Shown: positions 47,994 through 57,115 of the stretch, in pieces
Layout of the letters: every line of letters begins with the position of its first letter
Position numbering within the stretch: position 1 is the stretch's first letter
Assembly: GCF_001999245.1 (NCBI RefSeq)
Contig: NZ_CP019630.1
Coordinates: forward strand, 5,733,001-5,797,000
Source of the DNA: Roseibium algicola
GTDB lineage: Bacteria > Pseudomonadota > Alphaproteobacteria > Rhizobiales > Stappiaceae
Length of the DNA: 64,000 nt
Reading direction: 5' to 3'
The notes under the pieces: generated by a model
Database searches by the model: none
Seen by the model: the letters and a program-made list of their open reading frames with translations, nothing else
What the model was told of the DNA's origin: nothing
Translations under genes and position numbers: made by a program

Positions 47994-48024
47994 TTTGAAT
48001 TCCAGTTCTTGAAACGGAATGGTC

Positions 48025-49098
48025 TCAGGCGTCGTAAGTCACGACGAGGCGTTTGCTCAGCGGCCGCGACTGGCATGTCAGAACGTAGCCATCCCGAATT
48101 TCGTCGTCTTCCAGAGCATGATTGGCCGCCATTTCGACCTCACCTTCCAGCACCTTGCCGCGGCATGTGGAACACACGCCTGCACAGCAGGAATATGGTG
48201 CATCGATGTTGTGACGATGCGCTGCTTCCAGAATGGTCTCGCCCGGTTCCATGTGGATTTCCCGCGTGGTGCCGTCGATGGTCAACCGAAGATCGGCCTC
48301 TTTCGCTGAACCATCAATGACCTCCGGCCGCAGCCGGGCCGGCAAGCGTCCCGGCTGATCGGACTTGAACAGTTCCTGCCGTATCTTGTCCGCCGCGACA
48401 CCGCGCGCTTCCAGGCTGCCACGAACGGTTTCCATCATGCCGTGAGGTCCGCAAAGAAAAGCAATATCAATGTCCTGAGGATCGATCAGTGTATCGAAGA
48501 GATCGTTCAGCTTCTGCTCATCGACGCGGCCGGAAAACAGCTCGGTGTCCTGCGCATCGCTTTTGAGAATGTGGATCACTTGCAGGCGACCGAGATACCG
48601 GTTTTTCAGATCCTCCAGTTCCTCTCGGAACATGATCGAGGATATCTGCCGGTTGGCATAGACCAGTGTGAATTGAGAATTCGGCTCGCGTGCCAGTACT
48701 GTCTTCAGGATCGACAGGATCGGCGTGATGCCAGACCCGCCGGCGAAACCGACATAAAAACGCGCGAGATCCGGTTCGATCGGGGCGTTGAAGCTGCCGA
48801 GTGGCGGCATGGCCTCGACCATGTCTCCCGGCCGCATGCTTTCATGCGCCCAGCAGGAAAAAGCCCCTCCGTCGACGCGCTTGATCCCGACCTTCAGGGC
48901 ACCGTCTTCGGTCCCGGCACAGATTGAGTAGCAACGGCGCACCTCGTGTCCGTCGAAGTCACGCCGGAAGGTCAGATATTGCCCCTGCTCGAAACGGAAC
49001 AAATCCTGTTCCTCCGACTGCGGCTGAAGGGTCACAACGACCGAATCTCTTGTATCCGGCGTTACGTCAGTCACTGTCAGCGCATGAAACCGCGACAT
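48025..49098 (-). CDS. paaE: Phenylacetyl-CoA epoxidase, reductase subunit
   Basis: The protein has 357 residues, with GGGAGGAC before the ATG. It has an FAD domain (FRFEQGQYLTFRR, RRCYSICAG), an NAD(P)H domain (GFAGGSGITPILSILK) and a C-terminal plant-type [2Fe-2S] ferredoxin domain with YSCCAGVCSTCRGK plus a later Cys in LTCQSRP. It passes electrons from NADPH to the di-iron PaaA. It is separated from paaD by 127 bp, longer than the other gaps in this operon. Confidence 0.95.
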   Translation of the reverse strand: MSRFHALTVTDVTPDTRDSVVVTLQPQSEEQDLFRFEQGQYLTFRRDFDGHEVRRCYSICAGTEDGALKVGIKRVDGGAFSCWAHESMRPGDMVEAMPPLGSFNAPIEPDLARFYVGFAGGSGITPILSILKTVLAREPNSQFTLVYANRQISSIMFREELEDLKNRYLGRLQVIHILKSDAQDTELFSGRVDEQKLNDLFDTLIDPQDIDIAFLCGPHGMMETVRGSLEARGVAADKIRQELFKSDQPGRLPARLRPEVIDGSAKEADLRLTIDGTTREIHMEPGETILEAAHRHNIDAPYSCCAGVCSTCRGKVLEGEVEMAANHALEDDEIRDGYVLTCQSRPLSKRLVVTYDA

Positions 49099-49225
49099 GC
49101 ATGTCCTCCCGAAACATGATCTGCTGCACCCTGCCTATATCGGCAAAAACGGATGCCAAAAAACTCAGGACGGCCTATGGAAGCTTTTCACCTTCCCTGG
49201 CGACCCGACTAATTGCAGTGCCCTC

Positions 49226-49738
49226 TCAGTGGCACTTGAAGTAATCGAATGGCTCCAGGCACGACCGGCAGCGATAAGCCGCCTTGCAGGGCGTGGAGCC
49301 AAACTGGCTGACCTTTTCCGTGTTTTCCGAACCACAGCGTGGACAGGCGACCTGAAAGCTCCCCTGACCCGTCAGCCGCGCGACCCTTCCGGCTGCCGAA
49401 CCGTCCGAGCGGGTTCCGTCTACCGGCGGCGCAATGCCGTAGGCACGCAATTTCGCCCGGCCTTCCTGCGTCAGCCAATCGGTTGTCCAAGGCGGACTGA
49501 GCTGCTGCTCAAGACGCACCTTGGTAACGCCGCATTCCAGCAACTTGGTTTCGATGTCCAGATTGATCACCGCAGTTGCCGGGCAGCCGCTGTAGGTCGG
49601 CGTGACGGTTACAACAAGCGTTTCGTCTTGCCAGGAGACATCACGAATGACGCCCAGGTCCGTCAGGGACAGAACCGGGATTTCCGGATCAGGGATCTCG
49701 GAAAGCCATTGCCAGACCGTGTCCATGGAAACAGGCAT
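49226..49738 (-). CDS. paaD: Phenylacetyl-CoA epoxidase assembly subunit (MIP18-like)
   Basis: The protein has 170 residues. The N-terminal MIP18/DUF59 domain has ISEIPDPEIPVLSLTDLG and YSGCPATAVI. A C-terminal zinc-binding part has CPRCGSENTEKVSQFGSTPCK and CRSCLEPF. PaaD (PaaJ in some nomenclatures) is needed for epoxidase activity, probably in metal-centre maturation. The gene starts 4 bp after paaC ends. Confidence 0.94.
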   Translation of the reverse strand: MPVSMDTVWQWLSEIPDPEIPVLSLTDLGVIRDVSWQDETLVVTVTPTYSGCPATAVINLDIETKLLECGVTKVRLEQQLSPPWTTDWLTQEGRAKLRAYGIAPPVDGTRSDGSAAGRVARLTGQGSFQVACPRCGSENTEKVSQFGSTPCKAAYRCRSCLEPFDYFKCH

Positions 49739-49742
49739 CGGA

Positions 49743-50519
49743 TCACCAGGTTGCGCCGGGATATGCCCGCTGCAGGAACTGCATTTCTGCCAGCATGTGC
49801 CCCAGGTGTTCCGAATGACGACCGGTCAAGCCGCCCATATGGGCGAAATCGCTTTCCGGAAGGGTAAGCGTAGCTTCATCCAGAACAGCTTCGATTGTTT
49901 CTTTCCATTCCGCTTTCAGGGAGGCGGCATCTGGAGCAAGCCCAGCTTCCGACATCGCAGTGTCGATGGCATCACTGGCGAACATTTCACCGGTGTAGGA
50001 CCACAACGCATCAAGAGCCTGCTGCATCCGGCGATGGCTCTCTTCAGTACCGTCTCCTAGACGGATCACGAGGTCCGCGGATCGGTCGAGATGGTAGGCA
50101 ACCTCCTTGCCAGCCTTCGCTGCAATGGCAGCGATCCGCTCGTCTTTCGAGCTTTTCAGAGCCTCGAGCAACGGCACCTGATAGGCATCGATCAGGAACT
50201 GCCTCATCAACGTCTGGCCAAAATCACCATTTGGCTGTTCGGCCAGCAGGAAGTTGCGAAAGTCCCAGGCATCACGTAGGTAAGCCAGCTCATTTTCGCC
50301 GCGCCCCTTGCCTTCGACTTCACCGGCAAGCCCCAGCCACATGCGCGCTTGTCCGATTAGATCGAGCGCGACATTGGCGAGTGCGATATCTTCTTCCAGG
50401 ACAGGAGAATGCCCGCACCATTCCGAAACGCGGTGCCCCAGAACAAGCGCCGTATCGCCTCTGCGCAGCAGCCATTCGAAGAGAGTGTCGCGTGCGATTA
50501 GTTCGTCTTTTCTGGTCAT
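49743..50519 (-). CDS. paaC: Phenylacetyl-CoA epoxidase, structural subunit C
   Basis: The protein has 258 residues from the ATG at 50519, which overlaps the paaB stop (TGATG); a GTG one codon earlier is possible. It is a ferritin-like helical protein with RRGDTALVLGHRVSEWCGHSP and ALANVALDLIGQAR. It lacks a full di-iron site and forms the stable heterodimer with PaaA. Tight coupling with paaB supports complex assembly. Confidence 0.95.
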   Translation of the reverse strand: MTRKDELIARDTLFEWLLRRGDTALVLGHRVSEWCGHSPVLEEDIALANVALDLIGQARMWLGLAGEVEGKGRGENELAYLRDAWDFRNFLLAEQPNGDFGQTLMRQFLIDAYQVPLLEALKSSKDERIAAIAAKAGKEVAYHLDRSADLVIRLGDGTEESHRRMQQALDALWSYTGEMFASDAIDTAMSEAGLAPDAASLKAEWKETIEAVLDEATLTLPESDFAHMGGLTGRHSEHLGHMLAEMQFLQRAYPGATW

Positions 50520-50803
50520 CACATTTTTCCGACTTCATCCGGAATGTCGTAAAAACTTGGGTGACGATAGATCTTGTCCATGGACGGCTCGAACAAGGCA
50601 TCCTTCGCACCCGGATCAGAAGCAGTGATCTGTGCCGACGGCACGACCCAGATCGAAACGCCTTCCTTGCGGCGCGTATAGACGTCGCGCGCATTCTTGA
50701 TTGCCATTTCAGCGTCCGGTGCATGCAGCGACCCTACATGGCGATGATTGAGACCATGCTGGCCGCGAATAAAGACCTCCCAGAGGGGCCATTCCTTTTT
50801 CAT
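50519..50803 (-). CDS. paaB: Phenylacetyl-CoA epoxidase subunit B
   Basis: The protein has 94 residues, with GGAGGAAATC before the ATG. The short conserved PaaB core is WPLWEVFIRGQHGLNHRHVGSLHAPDAEMA (in two adjacent parts), ending near VVPSAQI. PaaB bridges PaaAC dimers in the epoxidase. It follows the DUF3291 gene by 16 bp. Confidence 0.95.
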   Translation of the reverse strand: MKKEWPLWEVFIRGQHGLNHRHVGSLHAPDAEMAIKNARDVYTRRKEGVSIWVVPSAQITASDPGAKDALFEPSMDKIYRHPSFYDIPDEVGKM

Positions 50804-50819
50804 GATTTCCTCCGAAATG

Positions 50820-51302
50820 TCAGGCTGCAGAACTTGAGCATCGTGCCGACCGCCACAGATTGGCGTCTTTCACATGCTCCCAGCCGAAAGCAAGATCCGT
50901 TGACCCGTGCTCGTTCAAATAGTCGAGCTTCTGCCAAGCTTCTTCGAGCGTTGGCACATGGCCAGCGGCGACCGGCCACATGACAAAATGCATGCGCTCC
51001 ATCACTTCAAACCATTCCGCCCGTCGGTCGTAGATGCGTTTGTGAACGGTCTTGAACACGAAGTTTTCCAGAGACCCGACGTCCGTCCATACCGAAAGGT
51101 TCGGGATGACCAACGGGTCGCTTTCGCGCGTCATGGAAACCGCGTTGCCGGCCTCATCCTTCAAGCGCCAGACAAAACCGTTGCTGCGTTCGGCGGCGGC
51201 GTTTACCCGGTTCAGATTGTTGACGAAATCGGCAATCCGCGGATCGTTGATATCGTAACGGAGCCGAGCCACATTCAATTCGGCCAGATGAGTTTCGGTC
51301 AT
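50820..51302 (-). CDS. DUF3291-family protein inserted in the paa operon
   Basis: The protein has 160 residues. The pattern LAELNVARLRYDINDPRIADF, NGFVWRLKDEAGNA, then NLSVWTDVGSLENFVF and RRAEWFEVMERMHFVMWPV fits the DUF3291 dimeric alpha/beta-barrel (antibiotic-monooxygenase-like) fold. No cofactor motif is seen. It sits between paaA (5 bp) and paaB (16 bp), a place normally without a gene, so it is surely co-expressed with the epoxidase. A role in protecting or modifying a pathway intermediate is possible but unproven. Confidence 0.85.
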   Translation of the reverse strand: MTETHLAELNVARLRYDINDPRIADFVNNLNRVNAAAERSNGFVWRLKDEAGNAVSMTRESDPLVIPNLSVWTDVGSLENFVFKTVHKRIYDRRAEWFEVMERMHFVMWPVAAGHVPTLEEAWQKLDYLNEHGSTDLAFGWEHVKDANLWRSARCSSSAA

Positions 51303-51307
51303 AGCGC

Positions 51308-52300
51308 TTACTCGGCCGCGGTTCTGGCAGCAACCCGCTTGTCAGCATGCGCCATCAACCCGTCACGCACCCAGGCACCATCTTCCCATGCCGTCACCCG
51401 GGCTTCCATGCGTTCCCGGTTGCAAGGACCGTTGCCCTTGAGAACTTCGAAAAACTCGCTCCAGTCCGGTTCGGAAAAATCGTAACCGCCCTTTTCCTCG
51501 TTCCACCTGAGGTTGTCGTCAGGCACTGTCAGCCCGAGATACTCAGCCTGGGGAACGGTCTGATCGACAAACTTCTGGCGCAGCTCGTCGTTGGTGTTGA
51601 TCTTGATCTTCCAGGCCATCGACTGGGCGGAATGGACAGAGTCCTTGTCGGAAGGACCGAACATCATCAACGACGGATACCAGAACCTGTTCAAGGCATC
51701 CTGCGCCATGCGGCGCTGCGCTTCCGAACCCTTCGCCATCTTCATCATGATGTCGTAGCCTTGGCGCTGATGGAAGCTTTCTTCCTTGCAGATACGGATC
51801 ATCGCCCGCGAGTACGGCCCGAAGGACGTCCGCTGCAACGGCACCTGGTTCATGATCGCCGCGCCGTCCACCAACCATCCGACGGCACCGATATCGGCCC
51901 ACGTCAGGGTTGGGTAATTGAAGATCGAGGAATATTTCATTTTGCCGGCATGGAGCAGCTCGATCAACTCGTCCCGGCTGACGCCGAGGGTTTCAGCTGC
52001 ACAGTAGAGGTAAAGGCCATGGCCTGCCTCATCCTGAACCTTTGCGAGCAGGATCGCCTTGCGCTCGAGTGTAGGCGCACGGGTTATCCAATTGCCTTCC
52101 GGCAACTGGCCGACGATTTCCGAATGAGCATGCTGACCGATCTGACGGATCAGGGTCTTGCGATAGCCTTCCGGCATCCAGTCCGTGGGTTCGATTTTCT
52201 CACCACGGTCAATGCGTTCCTGAAAGGCTCTTTCCTCGTCAGTCATCTCCGCGAGAGAGAGAACTTTGGTCGAGTCGGTTTTTACCATCTGGGCATACAT
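51308..52300 (-). CDS. paaA: Phenylacetyl-CoA epoxidase, catalytic di-iron subunit
   Basis: The protein has 330 residues from ATG 52300, with AAAGGAGG 6-7 bases upstream, the best ribosome site in the operon; the frame runs on to 52354 without signal. Di-iron ligands appear in [16 protein letters not shown] and in the later [14 protein letters not shown]. PaaA epoxidises the aromatic ring of phenylacetyl-CoA. The inverted repeat at 52349-52387 lies about 50 bp upstream. Confidence 0.96.
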   Translation of the reverse strand: MYAQMVKTDSTKVLSLAEMTDEERAFQERIDRGEKIEPTDWMPEGYRKTLIRQIGQHAHSEIVGQLPEGNWITRAPTLERKAILLAKVQDEAGHGLYLYCAAETLGVSRDELIELLHAGKMKYSSIFNYPTLTWADIGAVGWLVDGAAIMNQVPLQRTSFGPYSRAMIRICKEESFHQRQGYDIMMKMAKGSEAQRRMAQDALNRFWYPSLMMFGPSDKDSVHSAQSMAWKIKINTNDELRQKFVDQTVPQAEYLGLTVPDDNLRWNEEKGGYDFSEPDWSEFFEVLKGNGPCNRERMEARVTAWEDGAWVRDGLMAHADKRVAARTAAE

Positions 52301-52348
52301 GACGCCTCCTTTCGTCATGTTGAATTTCCAAAAGGATACCTCACAACA

Positions 52349-52387
52349 CATCACAGAAAAAGCATGAAATTAATTATTTTTGTGATG
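52349..52387. promoter_or_regulatory. Candidate PaaX operator upstream of paaA
   Basis: CATCACA (52349-52355) and TGTGATG (52381-52387) form 7-bp inverted arms. The core TCACA-N25-TGTGA and the internal TTTCATGC (read on the minus strand) match the site before paaG exactly in spacing and orientation. It lies between paaX and paaA. Confidence 0.62.
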
Positions 52388-52429
52388 TTTTGTCGCCTGT
52401 TTCAGATGATTTCCGAAACACACTATAAT

Positions 52430-53290
52430 TCAATCGGTTAGGGAAAGTGACCGCATACGTTCCTGCACTGCATCCGGTGTGGCCGGTAGTGGACCGTCCT
52501 GATTCAACAGGTTCCGACCGATGTAACTGTCGGCTGCCGGAGAAAGGCCTGCGTAGAGCGCTGCGAATAACGAACGCGCTTCATATCCGGCCCAGTCTGC
52601 CGGCAAGACCGAGCGTGGCAGGCGGGGATCCCGCAGGCGAATGCCGCGATAGGCATGCACCAATGCCAGTCGGAACAACAGTGCTGACGGAGGCGCAACA
52701 CCATCTGCGATCAGGTTCTGCATGGGTTTGAAGTGGGAGACAAAGCCTGTGTAGTCCCGAGCCAGCAGTTCCAGTCCGAATGAGGAAGCAGCTATTTTTT
52801 CCAGTTCACCTGATTTCAGGTTCAAAGCCGACGCGCGAAACGCGGTACCAAGGATGGGGCGTCCCGGCCTGTCAGCGCCGATGTAGACATTCCCCTCAAG
52901 TGACGCGAAACCAAACCGCATCAGAACGGCCTGATCCGCGGCTTCCGTACAACGGGTCAACAGCCAGCCACAATCCGGATCCTCAGGGCCATAGAACAAG
53001 TCTGCCGCCAGGTGATATTCTTCCCGGGCATCCGGTGTCAGAGCATAAAAGCTGCGCCTGCCTTCCCGCTCACCTATCAACTGACCTTTTGAAACCAGAC
53101 GGGACACCGCTGTCCTGACAAGCGATTCATTAACGCTGAAGCCGGCGCAAAGGCTGATCAGGTCTCCCATCCACAGCACACCGCCACGCGGTTCAACGAT
53201 GTCGCCGTAGATGGTCACGATCAGCTGCGCAGCCTTGGGCGGAAAGGGCCGCAGGAAACTGTCAGCAAGTATTTCGGTTCCGGTGTGCAT
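52430..53290 (-). CDS. paaX: Phenylacetic acid degradation repressor
   Basis: The protein has 286 residues. The N-terminal winged helix includes LIVTIYGDIVEPRGGVLWMG and NESLVRTAVSRLVSKGQL, followed by the PaaX central and C-terminal domains (DCGWLLTRCTEAADQ, LRDPRLPRSVLPADWAGYEA). PaaX represses paa genes and is released by phenylacetyl-CoA. The gene lies directly upstream of paaA on the same strand; the 129-bp gap holds the candidate operator. Confidence 0.95.
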   Translation of the reverse strand: MHTGTEILADSFLRPFPPKAAQLIVTIYGDIVEPRGGVLWMGDLISLCAGFSVNESLVRTAVSRLVSKGQLIGEREGRRSFYALTPDAREEYHLAADLFYGPEDPDCGWLLTRCTEAADQAVLMRFGFASLEGNVYIGADRPGRPILGTAFRASALNLKSGELEKIAASSFGLELLARDYTGFVSHFKPMQNLIADGVAPPSALLFRLALVHAYRGIRLRDPRLPRSVLPADWAGYEARSLFAALYAGLSPAADSYIGRNLLNQDGPLPATPDAVQERMRSLSLTD

Positions 53291-53411
53291 GAAGCTTCTG
53301 ATCCGTCAGCATTTTTCTAAAGCTTATCTGTACGGCGGCTGCAAACCAAGATGTTCACGGATGCTCTCGACAACATTCCGGCGAAAGTGGACTTGAAAAC
53401 CCGATTTTTGA

Positions 53412-53441
53412 ACGTTATAAAATTACACGTTATAAAATTAC
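53412..53441. promoter_or_regulatory. Tandem 15-bp repeat upstream of znuA, Zur-box-like
   Basis: ACGTTATAAAATTAC occurs at 53412-53426 and immediately again at 53427-53441, a perfect tandem copy. Each copy contains GTTAT-AAA-ATTAC, an imperfect palindrome like Zur sites of zinc-uptake genes. It ends 20 bp before the znuA start. Confidence 0.6.
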
Positions 53442-53461
53442 ATCATCCTGAAGGCCTACCT

Positions 53462-54613
53462 ATGCCCCTCACCTTCTCCGCCATCAAGAACAGCGCCTGC
53501 AGGTCACTTTATCTGACGGCTCCCGCCGCAGCAGCACTAGTGACCCTGACAGTGAATGCGCACGCCGACGCCCCCAGTGTCGTCACGTCCATCAAACCGA
53601 TCCATTCCATCGCGTCGGCTGTTATGGAAGGTGTCGGGACGCCCTATGTCCTTGTCGACGGCGCCTCCTCTCCTCATGGCTATGCGCTGAAACCGTCGCA
53701 GGCATTTCTACTTCAGGGAGCCGATGTGGTGTTCTGGGTTGGGCCAGAACTGGCTCCCTCGCTGAAGAAGCCAATCGAAACCATGGCCAAGAATGCTGTA
53801 ACGGTCGAACTGATCGATGCGTCTGGAATTCATCAACTCGACATTCGAGAAGGTGCCAGCTTCGACGCCCATGATCACGATCACGACGATGGGCACAGTG
53901 GCGAAGAGCATGCGCATGATCATGCAGAAGAAGAAGAAGATGACCACGACCACGCTGGCGGCGAACATGATCACGAAGAGGGCGCACATGAACATGCCGG
54001 CCACGAACATGATGACGACGACAGCCACGCCGATGCCCATGACCACTCGGGTCACGACCACGACGCAGAGCATCAGCACGCGGCACATGAGGCTGTCGAT
54101 CCGCATATCTGGCTGAACCCGGAAAACGGCATCGAGATCGCAAAAATCATGGCAGATACCCTAGCGAAACAGGATCCTGCCAACGCCGAAATCTATAAAA
54201 AGAATGCAGCGGCGTTTTCCAAGCGGATCGCGTCACTCGATCAGGACATTTCCGCTGAACTGGCTCCGTTTGCAGACAAAAAGTTCATCGTCTTCCACGA
54301 TGCCTATCATCATTTCGAACATCACTATGAAATCGAGGCCAGTGGATCGGTTACCGTTTCTCCGGAAGCTCTGGCGAGTGCAGACCGAATTCAGGAAATC
54401 CAGGGCAAGATCAGGGACCTCGGCGTAAGCTGCGTTTTTCAGGAACCGCAATTTGACGCAAAGCTGGTTTCGGTTGTTCTGGAAGGCAGCAGCGCTCGGT
54501 CAGGTACGCTTGACCCGCTGGGCACCGATCTTGAAAATGGCCCGGACCTTTATCCGCAACTTCTGAAGGGGCTCTCAAGCTCTCTGAAGGAATGCCTCGG
54601 CGGCGCCTCCTGA
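53462..54613 (+). CDS. znuA: High-affinity zinc ABC transporter substrate-binding protein
   Basis: The protein has 383 residues from ATG 53462. A signal peptide ends near NAHA-DAPS (36). The first metal ligand His72 lies in SSPHGYAL, then comes a His/Asp/Glu-rich loop at about 137-209 (more than 20 His), His214 in VDPHIWLNP and later FHDAYHHFEHHY. The loop is typical of ZnuA and captures Zn2+ in the periplasm. znuB, znuC and zur are not adjacent; the gene ends at a terminator, so it is monocistronic here. The tandem repeat upstream suggests repression by Zur when zinc is sufficient. Confidence 0.95.
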   Translation: MPLTFSAIKNSACRSLYLTAPAAAALVTLTVNAHADAPSVVTSIKPIHSIASAVMEGVGTPYVLVDGASSPHGYALKPSQAFLLQGADVVFWVGPELAPSLKKPIETMAKNAVTVELIDASGIHQLDIREGASFDAHDHDHDDGHSGEEHAHDHAEEEEDDHDHAGGEHDHEEGAHEHAGHEHDDDDSHADAHDHSGHDHDAEHQHAAHEAVDPHIWLNPENGIEIAKIMADTLAKQDPANAEIYKKNAAAFSKRIASLDQDISAELAPFADKKFIVFHDAYHHFEHHYEIEASGSVTVSPEALASADRIQEIQGKIRDLGVSCVFQEPQFDAKLVSVVLEGSSARSGTLDPLGTDLENGPDLYPQLLKGLSSSLKECLGGAS

Positions 54614-54640
54614 AATTGCCTCTTCGCGAGGGCAAACAAA

Positions 54641-54678
54641 AAAAGCCGCCGGAGGTCACCCCTTCGGCGGCTTTTGTT
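54641..54678. terminator. Rho-independent terminator after znuA, bidirectional
   Basis: AAAAGCCGCCG (54641-54651) pairs with CGGCGGCTTTT (54665-54675), and an inner GAGG/CCTT extension shortens the loop to five bases. It separates the convergent znuA and L,D-transpeptidase genes. Confidence 0.92.
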
Positions 54679-54694
54679 GTTCTGCTATCCCAGA

Positions 54695-56671
54695 TCAGGA
54701 CGTTCTGACTTTTTCCCGCTCTGCTTCGGTTTTCTCGATGGCCTTCAACAGATGCATGTCCCGATCGTAGACGTCGGTATAGAAGGCAACCGTCCCGTCC
54801 AGTTCAGGCCACGCCGTAAAGTAGGACACATAAACCGGAATATCGCCGGTCACCTGTTCTTGCTGGTTCTGACCGCCCGAAATACGCGAGCTCACGTAAT
54901 CCTTGGATTTGCCGAGAACCGCAGCGGCCATGGCCTTCGGATCCTGCAGACGGATGCAGCCATGGCTGTATGCGCGCATATCCTTGTTGAAGAGGTTCTT
55001 TGACGGCGTATCGTGCATGTAGATGTGATGCCTGTTCGGGAACAGGATCTTGACTTCGCCAAGCGCGTTTGAGCTGCCCGGATACTGGCGGACGTTGACC
55101 GATTGCTGTTTGGAAGCAACCGCGTACCAGTCGACCGCGGAAGACGAAACCTGCCGGCCGCCTGGTGTCGTTACTTCATAACCGGCGCGGTCGAGATAAC
55201 TCGGGTCGTTGGCCAGTTTCGGCAGCATTTCATTGACAATGATCGAATACGGCACGCCCCAATAGGGATTGTATTCAACGATTTCGATCTTGTCGTAGAA
55301 GAAGTTGGTCTGATTGGACTTCTTGCCGACAACCACCCGCATGCTCAATGGAGCTTCGTCAGGCGCGGTATAGGTCGCGGTGAAGGCAGCCTGGTTGATG
55401 AAAACCTTGCGTTCGCCGAGCTCTTCGGGAAGCCAGCGGCTGCGCTCCATGGCCAGTTCGACCTTGGCGATCTTCGCCGCGTTGGTTTCGCCGACCATCG
55501 CGTTGATGGTGTTCTTGCCGATGATACCATCCGGCGTGAGCTTGGCTTCCTTCTGGAAAGCCTTCACCAGCTCAACGAGTTCCGGAGAATAAAGTTCAGC
55601 GCCATCATAGGCAGTCAGCGTCTCTTCATGAGCCGACTTGAGTTCCTGCGAGCCGTTCTTGGCGATCGCGGCGACGATGTTCTTCATTTCCGGGCTGGAC
55701 TTGCCAGCCTTCAGGAATGTGCCGGGCGCGATGACGATCTGGTCGGCATCTTCATCTTCTGCTCGCAGGCGAGCCAACTCTTCGGTCAGCTTGCGGAAAT
55801 GTTCACTCTGAGGCTGCGCTTTGGTAACTGCTGTTTCGGCATTGGCCGCTGCCTTGAAGCCTTCCAGGGCTGCAACCAGATCGACTTCATGCCTCGGAAG
55901 ATCGTGGTATTCGGAAATCCGGTTCGGATCGACTCGTCCGCGCCTGGAATCCAGAACATATGTCAGAACGGCTGCACTCATCTCCATCTCGAACCGCATC
56001 GTGGCGGCATCGAGTGCCTCACCTTCAAGACCTTCAGTTACGGGAAGATCGACGACATAGTCTTCCGGGTTCAGCGCAAATTTGCCTGTATCAGCGAGAC
56101 TGCTACGGACCGCGATTGCCTTTTCTGTCGGCTTACCGTCTTTCACCCAGACGAAATCGGGATGCTCACGATAGAATGAAATGACTGCAGAACCCACTTC
56201 CGGAAGGACGGTGAGCGACATGTCTTTCAATGCCGGACGCGCCGTGTCGAATGCGGTCAGAACGACCGGAGCCTGTGGCAGGCTATCGCTTTCGGTGCTC
56301 GGGGCATCCGTCGTTTCAACGGGCTGGACATCAGGCTTCACCTCGGCGGACTTGATCTCCGACAACTCAGCCAGCGAAACCTTCTTCCAGCTGTCGGCCG
56401 TGTAATTGAGGTAGCGCGGCGCAGAGACCTTTGCGGTAACGACCTTCTTGCTAAGATCCTGTTGGCGCTCACGCTCCTGCTGTCGGCGATGCGCTTCCGG
56501 ATTGAACAGACGCTGGAACAACCCCTGCGCGGAAGCAGGCTCTACCGAGACCAGGTTAAAACCGGAAAAAAGCACCGTCGCCATCAAGCCAGCCCTGAGG
56601 GACGTCCCCAGGACAGAACGTTTCGGTTTTTTCCTGGTACATTCGCTCAGTGCCATTGCATTCGCTCGCAT
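54695..56671 (-). CDS. L,D-transpeptidase of the YcbB/LdtD type
   Basis: The protein has 658 residues. A basic N-terminus and hydrophobic stretch (LRAGLMATVLFSGFNLVSVEPASA) indicate export. A scaffold region is followed by a peptidoglycan-binding helix bundle (LVELVKAFQKEAKLTPDGIIGKNT in part) and the YkuD domain with YMHDTPSKNLFNKD and the catalytic motif YSHGCIRLQDP (Cys near residue 570). It cross-links peptidoglycan stem peptides (3-3 bonds) in the periplasm. It converges with znuA, with only a terminator between them. Confidence 0.92.
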   Translation of the reverse strand: MRANAMALSECTRKKPKRSVLGTSLRAGLMATVLFSGFNLVSVEPASAQGLFQRLFNPEAHRRQQERERQQDLSKKVVTAKVSAPRYLNYTADSWKKVSLAELSEIKSAEVKPDVQPVETTDAPSTESDSLPQAPVVLTAFDTARPALKDMSLTVLPEVGSAVISFYREHPDFVWVKDGKPTEKAIAVRSSLADTGKFALNPEDYVVDLPVTEGLEGEALDAATMRFEMEMSAAVLTYVLDSRRGRVDPNRISEYHDLPRHEVDLVAALEGFKAAANAETAVTKAQPQSEHFRKLTEELARLRAEDEDADQIVIAPGTFLKAGKSSPEMKNIVAAIAKNGSQELKSAHEETLTAYDGAELYSPELVELVKAFQKEAKLTPDGIIGKNTINAMVGETNAAKIAKVELAMERSRWLPEELGERKVFINQAAFTATYTAPDEAPLSMRVVVGKKSNQTNFFYDKIEIVEYNPYWGVPYSIIVNEMLPKLANDPSYLDRAGYEVTTPGGRQVSSSAVDWYAVASKQQSVNVRQYPGSSNALGEVKILFPNRHHIYMHDTPSKNLFNKDMRAYSHGCIRLQDPKAMAAAVLGKSKDYVSSRISGGQNQQEQVTGDIPVYVSYFTAWPELDGTVAFYTDVYDRDMHLLKAIEKTEAEREKVRTS

Positions 56672-57115
56672 TGTCTAAACCCGCTTATTTTAAATCTTTT
56701 CGAACCTGACGCCTTGCCCAAGTCACCAGGGTTTTATTGCGTCCCTGCAAGGATCGAAGGCTGTTCGGCATATCCGCCGAGGATGTTCTACATCCGAGCG
56801 TGATATGGCAACGCAGTTACCGTGCAACCGGGCCCCGCGACCCGATTCCCGGAAACTGCGCCCGTAAACCGTTTGATACTATAACAGGGTTCATCAGATG
56901 GTTAAGGGGCGCCGTCCTACACAGGTTTGAAATCAGCCGACTGTGACGATTTTGCCTCGTTGCTGACAGTACAGCTGCCCACCATCACGGTGCCAGAAAC
57001 GGCAGAACTGCGGCTGTTTGGAAAAACAACCTCGCGTGATTGGCATCACGCCACCTTCTTCATCATAGGCGTATCTACGGCTTCACGAGTACGTGAGACA
57101 TTACCGGAGAGCCAA
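56672..57115. other. Intergenic stretch without a supported gene
   Basis: These 444 bp lie between the divergent L,D-transpeptidase and small metallopeptidase genes. They must hold both promoters, but I see no clear operator or hairpin. An open frame continues upstream of 57116 to 56927 without a ribosome site, so I do not count it as coding. Confidence 0.5.

Noticed and set aside
51347..52441. Plus-strand frame of 364 codons opposite paaA
   Set aside because: paaA is unambiguous; this frame is a shadow with no domain and no start signal.
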